Assembly: GCF_030317035.1 (NCBI RefSeq)
Contig: NZ_JASZYK010000008.1
Coordinates: forward strand, 62,001-126,000
Reading direction: 5' to 3'
Length of the DNA: 64,000 bases
Source: Variovorax sp. J22G73
GTDB lineage: Bacteria > Pseudomonadota > Gammaproteobacteria > Burkholderiales > Burkholderiaceae_C
In this document: in pieces, positions 52,656-60,394 of the stretch
Position numbering within the stretch: position 1 is the stretch's first letter
Layout of the letters: the number at the start of each line of letters is the position of its first letter
Made by a program: the position numbers and the translations under genes
The notes under the pieces: generated by a model
Database searches by the model: none
What the model was told of the DNA's origin: nothing
The model's input: only the letters and a program-made list of their open reading frames with translations

Positions 52656-53741
52656 TCAGTGCGTGTGCGCGTGGTGCGCGTCCGGCACGTGCGCATGCGC
52701 ATGGCGCAACGGCAGGTGCCGGTGCGCATGGCTGTGCTCGCCGGCGGGCATCGGGTCGTGACTGTGATCGTGGTGGCCGTCGTCGTGGCGGTGCGCGTGT
52801 TCGTGCTCCATCAGTTCGTGGTCGTGCGCGTGGCCGTGCGACTCGGCCAGGTGCAGCACCACGCCAGCCAGCATCAGCACGCCCCCCACGGCCATGCCCA
52901 CGCTCAAGGCACGCTCCCCCAGCCCGATGGCCACCAGCGCGCCGATGAAGGGCGCGAAGGCGAACACCGAACCCGTGCGCGCCGCACCGAAGGCCCGTTG
53001 CGCAAGCAGGTAGAGCCGCAGGCTCAGGCCGTATCCGCAGGCACCGATCACCCACAGCGCCAGCGCCGCCGGCACATGCGGCAGCGGCTCGCCGGCCAGC
53101 AGCGCCAGCACCAGTGTGGCGCCCGCGCCCAGCGCGGACTTGCCGAGCACCACCTGGCCCGGATCGCGCTCGGCCAGCGCGCGCGACAAGGTGTTGTCGA
53201 TGCCCCAGGCGGCGGTGGCCGCCAGCACGGCGAGCAGCCCCACCAGTTGCACGCCGCCGCTCAGTCCGCGGTCGACCACCAGCACCAGGCCGCCCGCGAG
53301 CAGCAACAGCATCGCGGCCGCCACGCGCCGGTCCATCACCTCGCGGTACAGCGTGCGCGCCAGCACGGCGGTGAAGAGGGCTTCCAGCGCGAGCATCAGC
53401 GAGGCGCTGGTGCCGCTGGTGTGCTGCAGGCCCCATGCAAGCGCGACCGGCCCGACGACGGCCCCGAACAGAGCCATGCACCACAACCGCTTCAGGTCGG
53501 CGCGGCGCACGGCGGCTTCGCGCTCCACGGGCCTGCGCAGCCAGGCGCCCATGCAGGCGGCACCGGCATAGAGCAGCGCCGCCGTGGTGAAGGCGCCCAG
53601 GCCTTCGCCGGCGCGCTGCACCAGCGGCGTGCTAATGCCGAAGAGGGCCGCGGCGAGCAGGGCCAGCAGGCCGCCCCTCAATGCGGGCAAGGCATGCAAT
53701 GCACGCAATGCATGCGAGGTGGGCAAGCGAGGAAGCGGCAT
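52656..53741 (-). CDS. EamA/DMT transporter with histidine-rich C-terminal tail
   Basis: A 361-residue protein with ten membrane helices in two EamA repeats (about 20-300), such as FGISTPLVQRAGEGL, SGTSASLMLALEALFTAVLA and AWGIDNTLSRALAERDPGQ. Residues about 305-361 form a tail with more than 20 His, mixed with Asp and Glu (HAHDHELMEHEHAH, HDDGHHDHSHD). The tail should bind divalent metals, so the protein may export or be regulated by a metal. The ATG at 53741 is preceded by a repetitive region encoding ALRALHALPALR near the N-terminus. Confidence 0.88.
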   Translation of the reverse strand: MPLPRLPTSHALRALHALPALRGGLLALLAAALFGISTPLVQRAGEGLGAFTTAALLYAGAACMGAWLRRPVEREAAVRRADLKRLWCMALFGAVVGPVALAWGLQHTSGTSASLMLALEALFTAVLARTLYREVMDRRVAAAMLLLLAGGLVLVVDRGLSGGVQLVGLLAVLAATAAWGIDNTLSRALAERDPGQVVLGKSALGAGATLVLALLAGEPLPHVPAALALWVIGACGYGLSLRLYLLAQRAFGAARTGSVFAFAPFIGALVAIGLGERALSVGMAVGGVLMLAGVVLHLAESHGHAHDHELMEHEHAHRHDDGHHDHSHDPMPAGEHSHAHRHLPLRHAHAHVPDAHHAHTH

Positions 53742-53930
53742 GGCATCGATCTCGAAAAGTCGGCGGGCCCGGCGAAGGGTCGGCAAAAGGGCGGCAAGGA
53801 GCGGCAAAGGGGCGGGTTCGTGATTCTGCGACGCCGCTGCGGTCACCGTCCCGTCATGGGCCAAACCTAGCATCCGGCGGCTTTCGATCTCCTTCCGATC
53901 TTTGTCTTTACAACCACTCCAAGAACGCAC

Positions 53931-55376
53931 ATGACCAAGAAGAGCACCCCGGCACCCGCCCCCCGCCCCGTTCGCGCTGCCTTCGCCGCGCTCGGTGGCT
54001 GCCTCGTGATCGCCGCCTGTGGCGGCGGTAACGGCAATGGCAACGGCATCGTATTCCCTGTGCTGCCGCCCGCACCGGCCCCCGCGCCCGCGCCGGCCCC
54101 CATGCCTTCGCCGCTGGGAACGCTCGACGGCTCGGTGCCCCTGGTCATCGGCCACCGTGGCCTGCCGGGCCTGTATCCGGAAGAAACAAAAGCATCGTAC
54201 GAAGCCGCGGCCGACGCCGGCGCCGATTCGCTGGAGACCGACCTGCACCTCACGAAGGACTGCGTGCTCGTCGCCCGCCACAACCCCTGGCTCAGCGACA
54301 ACACCAACGTGGTCGACGTCGCCAAGACCAACGCCACCGTCGCCGGCCGCAAGCGCACCGTGCCGCCGGTGCTGGTCGACGTGAAGTACCCGCCCATCGC
54401 CGCCAACGGCCCGGCCAAGTACAACAGCGACCTGACCGACCCGGCCGATCCGAAATCGGTGCTGAAGTCGCTCGTGGTCGACGGCGAGGACCACACCAAC
54501 GACTGGTCCATCACCGACTTCACCATGGACGAGCTGCGCCAGTGGATCCGCGGCACCACCTACGACGCCAAGGACCAGCGCCCCACCGACCTGAACGGCA
54601 AGCTGCCGATCCTGAGCTTCCAGGAGGTCATCGACATCGCCAAGGCCAAGAGCGCCTCCACCGGCCGCGCGCTCACGGTGTACCCGGAGACGAAGAACCC
54701 GATCTGGAACAACGCGCAGGCCATTGCCAACGGTTGCGGCCCGGTGGGCAGCCACCCGCTGGAAGACGCGCTGCTCAAGATCATGAATTTCAACGACCTC
54801 AACCGCAAGGACGCGCCGATCTTCGTGCAGAGCTTCGAGCCCGAGAGCCTGAAGTACCTGCGCTCGGCCGGCCTGAAGGCGCGCGCGGTGCAGCTGGTGG
54901 ACGGCAACGACGTCAACTACCAGACCGGCGAGATGATCTACGTGACCAACGACGTCTATACCTTCGTCGACGGCCGCCCCTACAGCTGGACGCTGGCCGG
55001 CAACCCGAAGTTCTTCGGCGAGATGCTCACGCCGGCCGGCCTGGCCGAGGTGAAGACCTATGCCGACGGCATCGGCCCGTGGAAGCCGCAGGTCATGCTG
55101 CACACCATCGTGCCCTTCGCCACGCCCAACAAGGGCCTGGCCGACGTGAACACCATCAAGCCCACCGCGCTGATCGCCGACGCGCACAAGGCCGGCCTGT
55201 TCGTGCACAGCTACACCTTCCGCAACGAGGCAAAGTACCTGGCCGGCGTGTACAAGGGCGACCCGACGCCCGAGTACCTGGCTTACTTCCGCGCCGGCAT
55301 CGACGGCGTGTTCTCCGACTTTGCGAACACCGCCTTCGCCGCGCGCCAGGCCTACCTGAAGGAAACCGGCCGCTGA
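53931..55376 (+). CDS. Glycerophosphodiester phosphodiesterase, lipoprotein
   Basis: A 481-residue GlpQ-like enzyme that cleaves glycerophosphodiesters to glycerol-3-phosphate and an alcohol. A signal peptide ends in a lipobox VIAAC, so it is probably membrane-anchored in the periplasm. A Gly/Asn run (GGGNGNGNG) and a Pro/Ala linker (PAPAPAPAPAP) follow. The catalytic segments VIGHRGLPGLYPEET and ETDLHLTKDCVLVARHNPW carry the two His and metal Glu/Asp residues. The promoter probably lies in the 189-base gap upstream. Confidence 0.92.
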   Translation: MTKKSTPAPAPRPVRAAFAALGGCLVIAACGGGNGNGNGIVFPVLPPAPAPAPAPAPMPSPLGTLDGSVPLVIGHRGLPGLYPEETKASYEAAADAGADSLETDLHLTKDCVLVARHNPWLSDNTNVVDVAKTNATVAGRKRTVPPVLVDVKYPPIAANGPAKYNSDLTDPADPKSVLKSLVVDGEDHTNDWSITDFTMDELRQWIRGTTYDAKDQRPTDLNGKLPILSFQEVIDIAKAKSASTGRALTVYPETKNPIWNNAQAIANGCGPVGSHPLEDALLKIMNFNDLNRKDAPIFVQSFEPESLKYLRSAGLKARAVQLVDGNDVNYQTGEMIYVTNDVYTFVDGRPYSWTLAGNPKFFGEMLTPAGLAEVKTYADGIGPWKPQVMLHTIVPFATPNKGLADVNTIKPTALIADAHKAGLFVHSYTFRNEAKYLAGVYKGDPTPEYLAYFRAGIDGVFSDFANTAFAARQAYLKETGR

Positions 55377-55398
55377 CAGGCGGGCGGGCGGCACGCGC

Positions 55399-56028
55399 AT
55401 GTACCCGGGCGAGCGGCTCAACGGCTACAGCCACCTGCTGGGGCTGTTGCTCGCGCTGCCGGGCGCGGTGCTGCTGCTGGCCAAGACGGTGCCCAGCGGC
55501 GACCCCGCGCGCATCGCGGGCGCGGTGGTGTTCTCGCTGTCGGCCGTGGCGCTGTACGCGGCCTCCACGCTGTACCACAGCACGCGCGGGCAGCGAAAGC
55601 GCATGTGGGAGCGGGCCGACCACTGCGCCATCTACCTGCTCATCGCCGGCACCTACACGCCGTTCGCGCTGGTCACGCTGCAGGGCGTGTGGGGCGCGCT
55701 GCTGCTTGCGGTGATCTGGGGCGCCGCGCTGTATGGCATCTGGCGCGAGCTGGCGCCGCCGAACACCGCGCGGCCCGGGCCGCAGAAGCCGCCGCTCATG
55801 CTCTACATCGGCATGGGCTGGGTCGGCGTGCTGGCCGCCGTGCCGCTCGCCGCGCGGCTCGACGGCGGCGGGCTTGCGTGGCTGCTCGTCGGTGGCGTGC
55901 TCTACACGACGGGCACGCTCTTCTATCGCAACAGCTGGGGCTACCGGCACGCGCACGGGGCGTGGCACCTGTTCGTGCTGGCGGGCACGGTGAGCCACTA
56001 CGTGGCGGTGGGCTGGTTCGTGCTATAG
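55399..56028 (+). CDS. Hemolysin III / AdipoR family membrane protein
   Basis: A 209-residue protein with seven membrane helices. The family zinc-site residues are visible as STLYHS, the Asp of ERADHCAIYLLIAGTYTP and the His pair in HGAWHLFVLAGTVSHY. Such proteins may be ceramidase-like hydrolases or membrane-fluidity sensors. It follows the glycerophosphodiesterase gene by 22 bases, so the two may be co-transcribed and both relate to membrane lipids. Confidence 0.9.
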   Translation: MYPGERLNGYSHLLGLLLALPGAVLLLAKTVPSGDPARIAGAVVFSLSAVALYAASTLYHSTRGQRKRMWERADHCAIYLLIAGTYTPFALVTLQGVWGALLLAVIWGAALYGIWRELAPPNTARPGPQKPPLMLYIGMGWVGVLAAVPLAARLDGGGLAWLLVGGVLYTTGTLFYRNSWGYRHAHGAWHLFVLAGTVSHYVAVGWFVL

Positions 56029-56084
56029 CGGGGGAGCCCCGGTGGTGGCCGCGGGCAGCGCGCCACGGGGATAATCGCCACCCC

Positions 56085-57014
56085 ATGATCGTCCGACCCC
56101 GCCCCCACTGGCTGCGCATGCTCTTCGTATGGCGCGGCTCGGTCCTGAGGGACATCGCGCCGCAGTTGCTGTGGACCACGGCCTTCGCGGTGCTGGTCAC
56201 CGTGCTGCATGGGCGGCTCTTCCAGTGGAAGGTGCCGTTGAACTTCGTGCCCTTCTCGCTCATCGGCCTGACGCTGGCTATCTTCCTGGGCTTTCGCAAC
56301 GGCACGAGCTACGCGCGCTTCTGGGAGGCGCGCACGCTGTGGGGCGCGCTGCTGAACGAAACGCGCTCGCTGGTGCGGCAGGTGCTCACGCTGGCCGATG
56401 CGGGCACCCACGCGCAGGCCCATGCCGCCGTGCCCACGCATCGCCTCATCGCCTTCGTGCATGCGCTGCGCCACCAGCTGCGCGGCACCGACCCGGCCGC
56501 CGACCTGGCGCGGCTGCTGTCGCCCGAAGACTGCGCGCGCCTGCAACCTGCGCGCTTCAAGCCCGCCGTGTTGCTGCTGATGGTGGGCGAATGGCTGCGC
56601 GACAGGCGCCTGCGAGGCCAGCTCGACCCGATGCTGGCGCAGGCCATGGAAGTGCCGCTGGGCCGCCTCACCGAGGCGCTGGGCGGCTGCGAACGCATAG
56701 CGGGCACGCCGATTCCGTTCACCTACTCGGTCATCATTCACCGCACCATCTACCTGTACTGCGTGCTGCTGCCCTTCGGGCTGGTGGACGCCATCGGCGC
56801 GATGACGCCGGTGGTGGTGGCCTTCATCGCGTACACCTTCTTCGCGCTCGAAGCGCTGGGCGCGGAGATCGAGGAGCCCTTCGGCACGCAGCCCAACGAC
56901 CTGGCACTGGACGCGATGTCGAGCACCATCGAGGCCACGCTGCGCGAGATGATCGGCGAGCCGCAACCGGCGCAGCCCGCGGCGAGCGGAACAGCAGACT
57001 ACATCCAGACCTGA
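56085..57014 (+). CDS. Bestrophin family (UPF0187) membrane protein
   Basis: A 309-residue bestrophin-like channel protein. PHWLRMLFVWRGSVL near the N-terminus, then LGFRNGTSYARFWEAR and the C-terminal EIEEPFGTQPNDLAL are the family signatures. Bacterial members conduct cations or anions as pentamers. The ATG at 56085 starts 56 bases after the HlyIII gene. It converges with the SDR gene. Confidence 0.92.
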   Translation: MIVRPRPHWLRMLFVWRGSVLRDIAPQLLWTTAFAVLVTVLHGRLFQWKVPLNFVPFSLIGLTLAIFLGFRNGTSYARFWEARTLWGALLNETRSLVRQVLTLADAGTHAQAHAAVPTHRLIAFVHALRHQLRGTDPAADLARLLSPEDCARLQPARFKPAVLLLMVGEWLRDRRLRGQLDPMLAQAMEVPLGRLTEALGGCERIAGTPIPFTYSVIIHRTIYLYCVLLPFGLVDAIGAMTPVVVAFIAYTFFALEALGAEIEEPFGTQPNDLALDAMSSTIEATLREMIGEPQPAQPAASGTADYIQT

Positions 57015-57039
57015 ACGCCCAGCCGCTCTCTGTGCGCGC

Positions 57040-57894
57040 TCAGCCTTCCCCGGGCGGAAAGTCCGCGCCCAGCGTGGTCGACTCCCACGCATCGAAGTCA
57101 CCGCGCATGAACTCCAGCTTCTTGCGCGCCAGGTCGAGCGCGGCCTTGCCCAGCACCAGGCGCAGCGGCGGCTTGTCGGACAGCGCGGCGTCGATGATGG
57201 CCTGCGCCGCGCGCACCGGGTCGCCGGCCTGGTTGCCGCTGCGCGCGGCGGTCTGCCGGCGGCGCTCGCCCGCGGTGGCGTCGTAGGCCTCGATGCGCGT
57301 GGCCGACTGCTGGATCGAAGGGCCCGCCCAGTTCGTGCGAAACGGCCCCGGCTCCACGATGAGCACGCCGATGCCCAGCGGCTTGAGCTCGATGGCCAGC
57401 GACTCCGAAATGCCCTCCACCGCGTACTTGGTGCCGTGGTAGTACCCCGTGGCCGCGAAGCTGGAGAGCCCGCCGATGGACGACACGTTCACCACCAGCC
57501 CGTTGCCCTGCGCGCGCATCAGCGGCAGCACGGCCTTGGTCATGTCGACCAGCCCGAACACGTTGGTCTCGAACATGTCGCGCACTGCCTTGTCGTCGCC
57601 CTCCTCGATGGCGGCAAGGTAGCCGTAGCCCGCGTTGTTGACCAGCACGTCGACGCGGCCGAAATGCTGCCTGGCCTGCGCCACCACGTGCGCGACCTGC
57701 TCATGCACGGTCACGTCCAGCGGCAGGACCAGCGCGCGGTCGCCATGGCCTTCGGCAATGTCGGCCACCTGCACCGGGTTGCGCGCGGTGACCACGGCGC
57801 GCCAGCCGCGCGCGAGCACCAGCTTGGCGAGCTCGCGGCCGAAGCCGGTGGAGCAGCCCGTGATCAGCCAGACGGGGTCGGTTCTGTTCATCAT
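57040..57894 (-). CDS. Short-chain dehydrogenase/reductase
   Basis: A 284-residue classical SDR. Nucleotide-binding TGCSTGFGRELA, NNAGYGY, the Ser of NVSSIGG and the YHGTKYAVEG (YxxxK) are complete. TARNP after the second strand suggests NADP. It resembles the oxidoreductases often annotated as 3-ketoacyl reductase-like, with PGPFRTNW at the substrate loop. The start is the first of two adjacent ATG codons. Substrate unknown. Confidence 0.9.
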   Translation of the reverse strand: MMNRTDPVWLITGCSTGFGRELAKLVLARGWRAVVTARNPVQVADIAEGHGDRALVLPLDVTVHEQVAHVVAQARQHFGRVDVLVNNAGYGYLAAIEEGDDKAVRDMFETNVFGLVDMTKAVLPLMRAQGNGLVVNVSSIGGLSSFAATGYYHGTKYAVEGISESLAIELKPLGIGVLIVEPGPFRTNWAGPSIQQSATRIEAYDATAGERRRQTAARSGNQAGDPVRAAQAIIDAALSDKPPLRLVLGKAALDLARKKLEFMRGDFDAWESTTLGADFPPGEG

Positions 57895-57991
57895 GTTTGA
57901 AACTCCATGCAACAACGAGGGAAAGGACGGGGCAAACGGGTCGAGTGGACAAAACGGCGCAACGGCCGCAGAGGCTACGCCGGATCGATGA

Positions 57992-58147
57992 CCCTGTCCT
58001 GCACGCGCCCACAACCCCAAAGACAGCGTTCGGCCCGTCGATGGCTTCAAGCAGTCGGGCAATGGCCGCGAATGGGGCGACCATGCATTCGGCGAGTTCC
58101 TGGAAGTGAAGGCGGTGCTGGGCTACGCGCCGAAGCAAGCGGCCTGA
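57992..58147 (+). pseudogene. C-terminal remnant of an aldehyde dehydrogenase
   Basis: The last 40 codons of an aldehyde dehydrogenase gene survive in the 302-base gap between the SDR and molybdopterin genes. The frame reads DGFKQSGNGREWGDHAFGE followed by LEVKAVLGYAP and a TGA stop, matching the conserved C-terminus of these enzymes. An in-frame stop at 57989-57991 and lack of upstream homology show the rest is gone. The remainder of the gap shows nothing else. Confidence 0.8.
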
Positions 58148-58196
58148 AAGCGGTCGCCGCCGATTCGACGGGCTCTGGCAGGCCCTGAAAGACCTG

Positions 58197-58645
58197 TCAG
58201 AGCATCTTCACCGTCACCTGCGACAGGCCGCGCAGGTGGCGCGGCCCCAGCCGGGCATCGTTGGCGGAAATGAGGCAGATGCGCCCCAGGTGCGCCTCCA
58301 GCGGCGCGCCGTTCTTCTCGTACAGCACCAGCGCCTTCTCGCCGATGGTGCTGTTGTAGAGCTCGTTCCAGCTGAAGATGGCCTGGTAGCCGTCGTTGCC
58401 CTGCGCGACGACCACGCAGCGCTTGAGCTCGGAGCGCGGCCGCTCCGACAGCCCGCAGGCATCGAGCACCTCGACCAGCCGCGCGCCCACGTAGCTGTCG
58501 ACCTGCGCCACCGGCCGGCCCGAATAGCACAGCACCTGCGTGGCCCCAGGTCGTGCCGGGGCAGGTCCTGCAGCGCCGTGAGCGCGAGCACGCCCGGCCT
58601 CGGCACCAGGCCCAACACTTCGAGCGCGGGGGCCAGCTCGGGCAT
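58197..58645 (-). pseudogene. Molybdopterin-oxidoreductase-like domain protein, one-base frameshift
   Basis: Two frames together give a protein of about 149 residues. The N-terminal frame reads MPELAPALEVLGL to LPRHDLG; after a shift at 58544-58547 the second reads QVLCYSGRPVAQVDSYVG and continues to the stop at 58197. The later part (GYQAIFSWNELYNST, ALVLYEKNGAPLE, LGRICLIS) resembles the small molybdopterin-binding oxidoreductase domain. One added base in the C run (a G run on the coding strand) would restore it. It follows the Mop gene by 5 bases, in a molybdenum-linked unit. Confidence 0.72.
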
Positions 58646-58650
58646 GGGCG

Positions 58651-58860
58651 TCAGTCGGTGCCGACCATCACGCTCGAGGCCTTGATCACCGCGTAGGCCG
58701 GGCTCCCCTCGGACAGGCTCAGCGATTGCGCCGAGCTGCTGGTGATGGTCGAGACGATCTGCACACCGGGCGCGATTTCCAGCGTCACCTCGGTGGTGAC
58801 CGGGCCGCGAACGATGGAAACGACCTTGCCTGACAGGACATTGCGTGCGCTGATCTTCAT
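58651..58860 (-). CDS. mop: Molbindin (TOBE/Mop domain) molybdate-binding protein
   Basis: A 69-residue single Mop/TOBE domain that binds molybdate or tungstate as an oligomer in the cytoplasm. It starts MKISARNVLSGKVVSIVRG and contains VTLEIAPGVQIVSTITSSSA and AYAVIKASSVMVG, as in molbindins. It lies directly before the molybdopterin-domain gene, so the pair is probably about molybdenum storage or cofactor use. Confidence 0.93.
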   Translation of the reverse strand: MKISARNVLSGKVVSIVRGPVTTEVTLEIAPGVQIVSTITSSSAQSLSLSEGSPAYAVIKASSVMVGTD

Positions 58861-58909
58861 GAGAACTCCTGGGGTGTGATTGAGCGCCCGAGTTTATCTA
58901 CGACGTTTC

Positions 58910-60283
58910 TCAGCCGTTGCGCCGGCAGATGGGCGGGTCTGAAGCCTGCCCGTGTGTCCCCTGAACCGCCGCGCCCTCCGCCGGCGGGCTGGAGAAAGCC
59001 GCCGCGAAGCAGCCGATGCCCGCGCTGCGCAAGGGCATGTAGCGCACCTGCTGGCGCACGCACACGCGCTTGATGTTGTCCACCGATTCGTGGTCGATGC
59101 AGTCCACCGGAAACACCACCACCTCGGCCCACGACACGGCCGATGCCAGCAGGCCCGAGCGGTCTTCGAGCCGGCCGCCATGGCGCTGGAACTCGCCGCC
59201 GTGCCGGTGCACGAGGTCGCGAATGGCCGGCATCGAACTGGGCCGCCCGCCTACGTAGAGCACGCGCCGGCCCTGCAGCTGGCTGTCGAGGTAGGCGCTG
59301 GGCGCCGCCTCGCCGGCATGCAGCTTCAACTGGGCTTCGGCCGCGGCAAGCTCGCGGCCCAGCGAGATGGCGTGCTGGCGCAGGTGCTCCAGCTCTTCGC
59401 TCAGGCGGTTGGCGTCGGCCACCGCAGCCACCGCTGCCTGCTCGGCACGCTCGCGACGGCCGGTCTGCACCGCGATGAGCGAGGCGGCGCGCTCGCTTTC
59501 TTCCTGGCGGATGCGCGCCGCGAGTTCCAGGTCTGCCTCGTCCTGCGGGGAGGCGGGCTTGGGGCTGGTCGATTGAACCTGCACCAGCGCCTGGTTCAGC
59601 CGCGACAGGGTCTTGTCCTTCTCTTCGGCCAGCTCCTGCGAGCGAAGCTGCTGGCGGTCGAGCCGCTCGCGCAGCTCGGCGTTCTCGCGCTCCAGCGCCA
59701 CCAGGCGGCAGATGTCCGCGCGGTTGGCCGCGCCGACCAGGTGCGACAGCATGTGCACGTCGCCGAACACGCGCTGGCGCAGCTCGGCCGTGGCCTTGCG
59801 GTGCATCAGCACGGCCCAGTAGGCACCTGGAACCTCGCCCTGGCGCAGCGCCTCTTCCCAGAACGCGACCAGCGCCGCCGCGTCGTGCAGCTTCGACGCC
59901 CGCTGGATGACCGTGGCATGCCGGTGGTCGAGCGCCTTCTGCAGGGCCTTGGCCACGCCCGCGTTCTGCGTGGCGAGCCGCACGGCGTCGTGGTGGATGT
60001 CGAGGTCGCTCGCGCCCTGCAGGTCGGCCTGCACGGTGTCGATGCGCGTCATCAGCTTGCGCAGCTCGGCCGTGCTGAGGCAGGTGCCGATGACGGAGCA
60101 GAAGAAGTGCGTGTCCAGGTCGAAGAGCCGGGTGCGGGCGTGCGGCGCGGCGCCGTCGGTCGTCGGGCGGTCGGCGTCCTCGGCCGGATCGCAGCAGTCG
60201 CCGACCCTGCGCAGGGTCGCGTTTCCCGTTTCGGGGCCGGCAGGCTGGGCCGACACAAGGCGTTTGAAGGGCGGGTTGAGCAT
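58910..60283 (-). CDS. DUF2325 domain protein with coiled coil
   Basis: A 457-residue cytoplasmic protein. A His- and Cys-containing N-terminal region (TRLFDLDTHFFCSVIGTCLS) and a helical domain are followed by a long coiled coil (about 195-335). The C-terminal DUF2325 domain (about 350-440) reads VLYVGGRPSSMPAIRDLV and VFPVDCIDHESVDNIKRVC. Function unknown; DUF2325 proteins occur beside metal and redox genes. It is upstream of mop on the same strand by 50 bases. Confidence 0.85.
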   Translation of the reverse strand: MLNPPFKRLVSAQPAGPETGNATLRRVGDCCDPAEDADRPTTDGAAPHARTRLFDLDTHFFCSVIGTCLSTAELRKLMTRIDTVQADLQGASDLDIHHDAVRLATQNAGVAKALQKALDHRHATVIQRASKLHDAAALVAFWEEALRQGEVPGAYWAVLMHRKATAELRQRVFGDVHMLSHLVGAANRADICRLVALERENAELRERLDRQQLRSQELAEEKDKTLSRLNQALVQVQSTSPKPASPQDEADLELAARIRQEESERAASLIAVQTGRRERAEQAAVAAVADANRLSEELEHLRQHAISLGRELAAAEAQLKLHAGEAAPSAYLDSQLQGRRVLYVGGRPSSMPAIRDLVHRHGGEFQRHGGRLEDRSGLLASAVSWAEVVVFPVDCIDHESVDNIKRVCVRQQVRYMPLRSAGIGCFAAAFSSPPAEGAAVQGTHGQASDPPICRRNG

Positions 60284-60394
60284 CAGGCAAGGAACCGGGT
60301 TCGTCGTATCTCTAAGAATACAGCGAACGCGCTACCCTGCGTAGCCCGACGGACGATGGCCTTGCCGCCGGTTCTCGCCCTCTTATCGTTCTTT

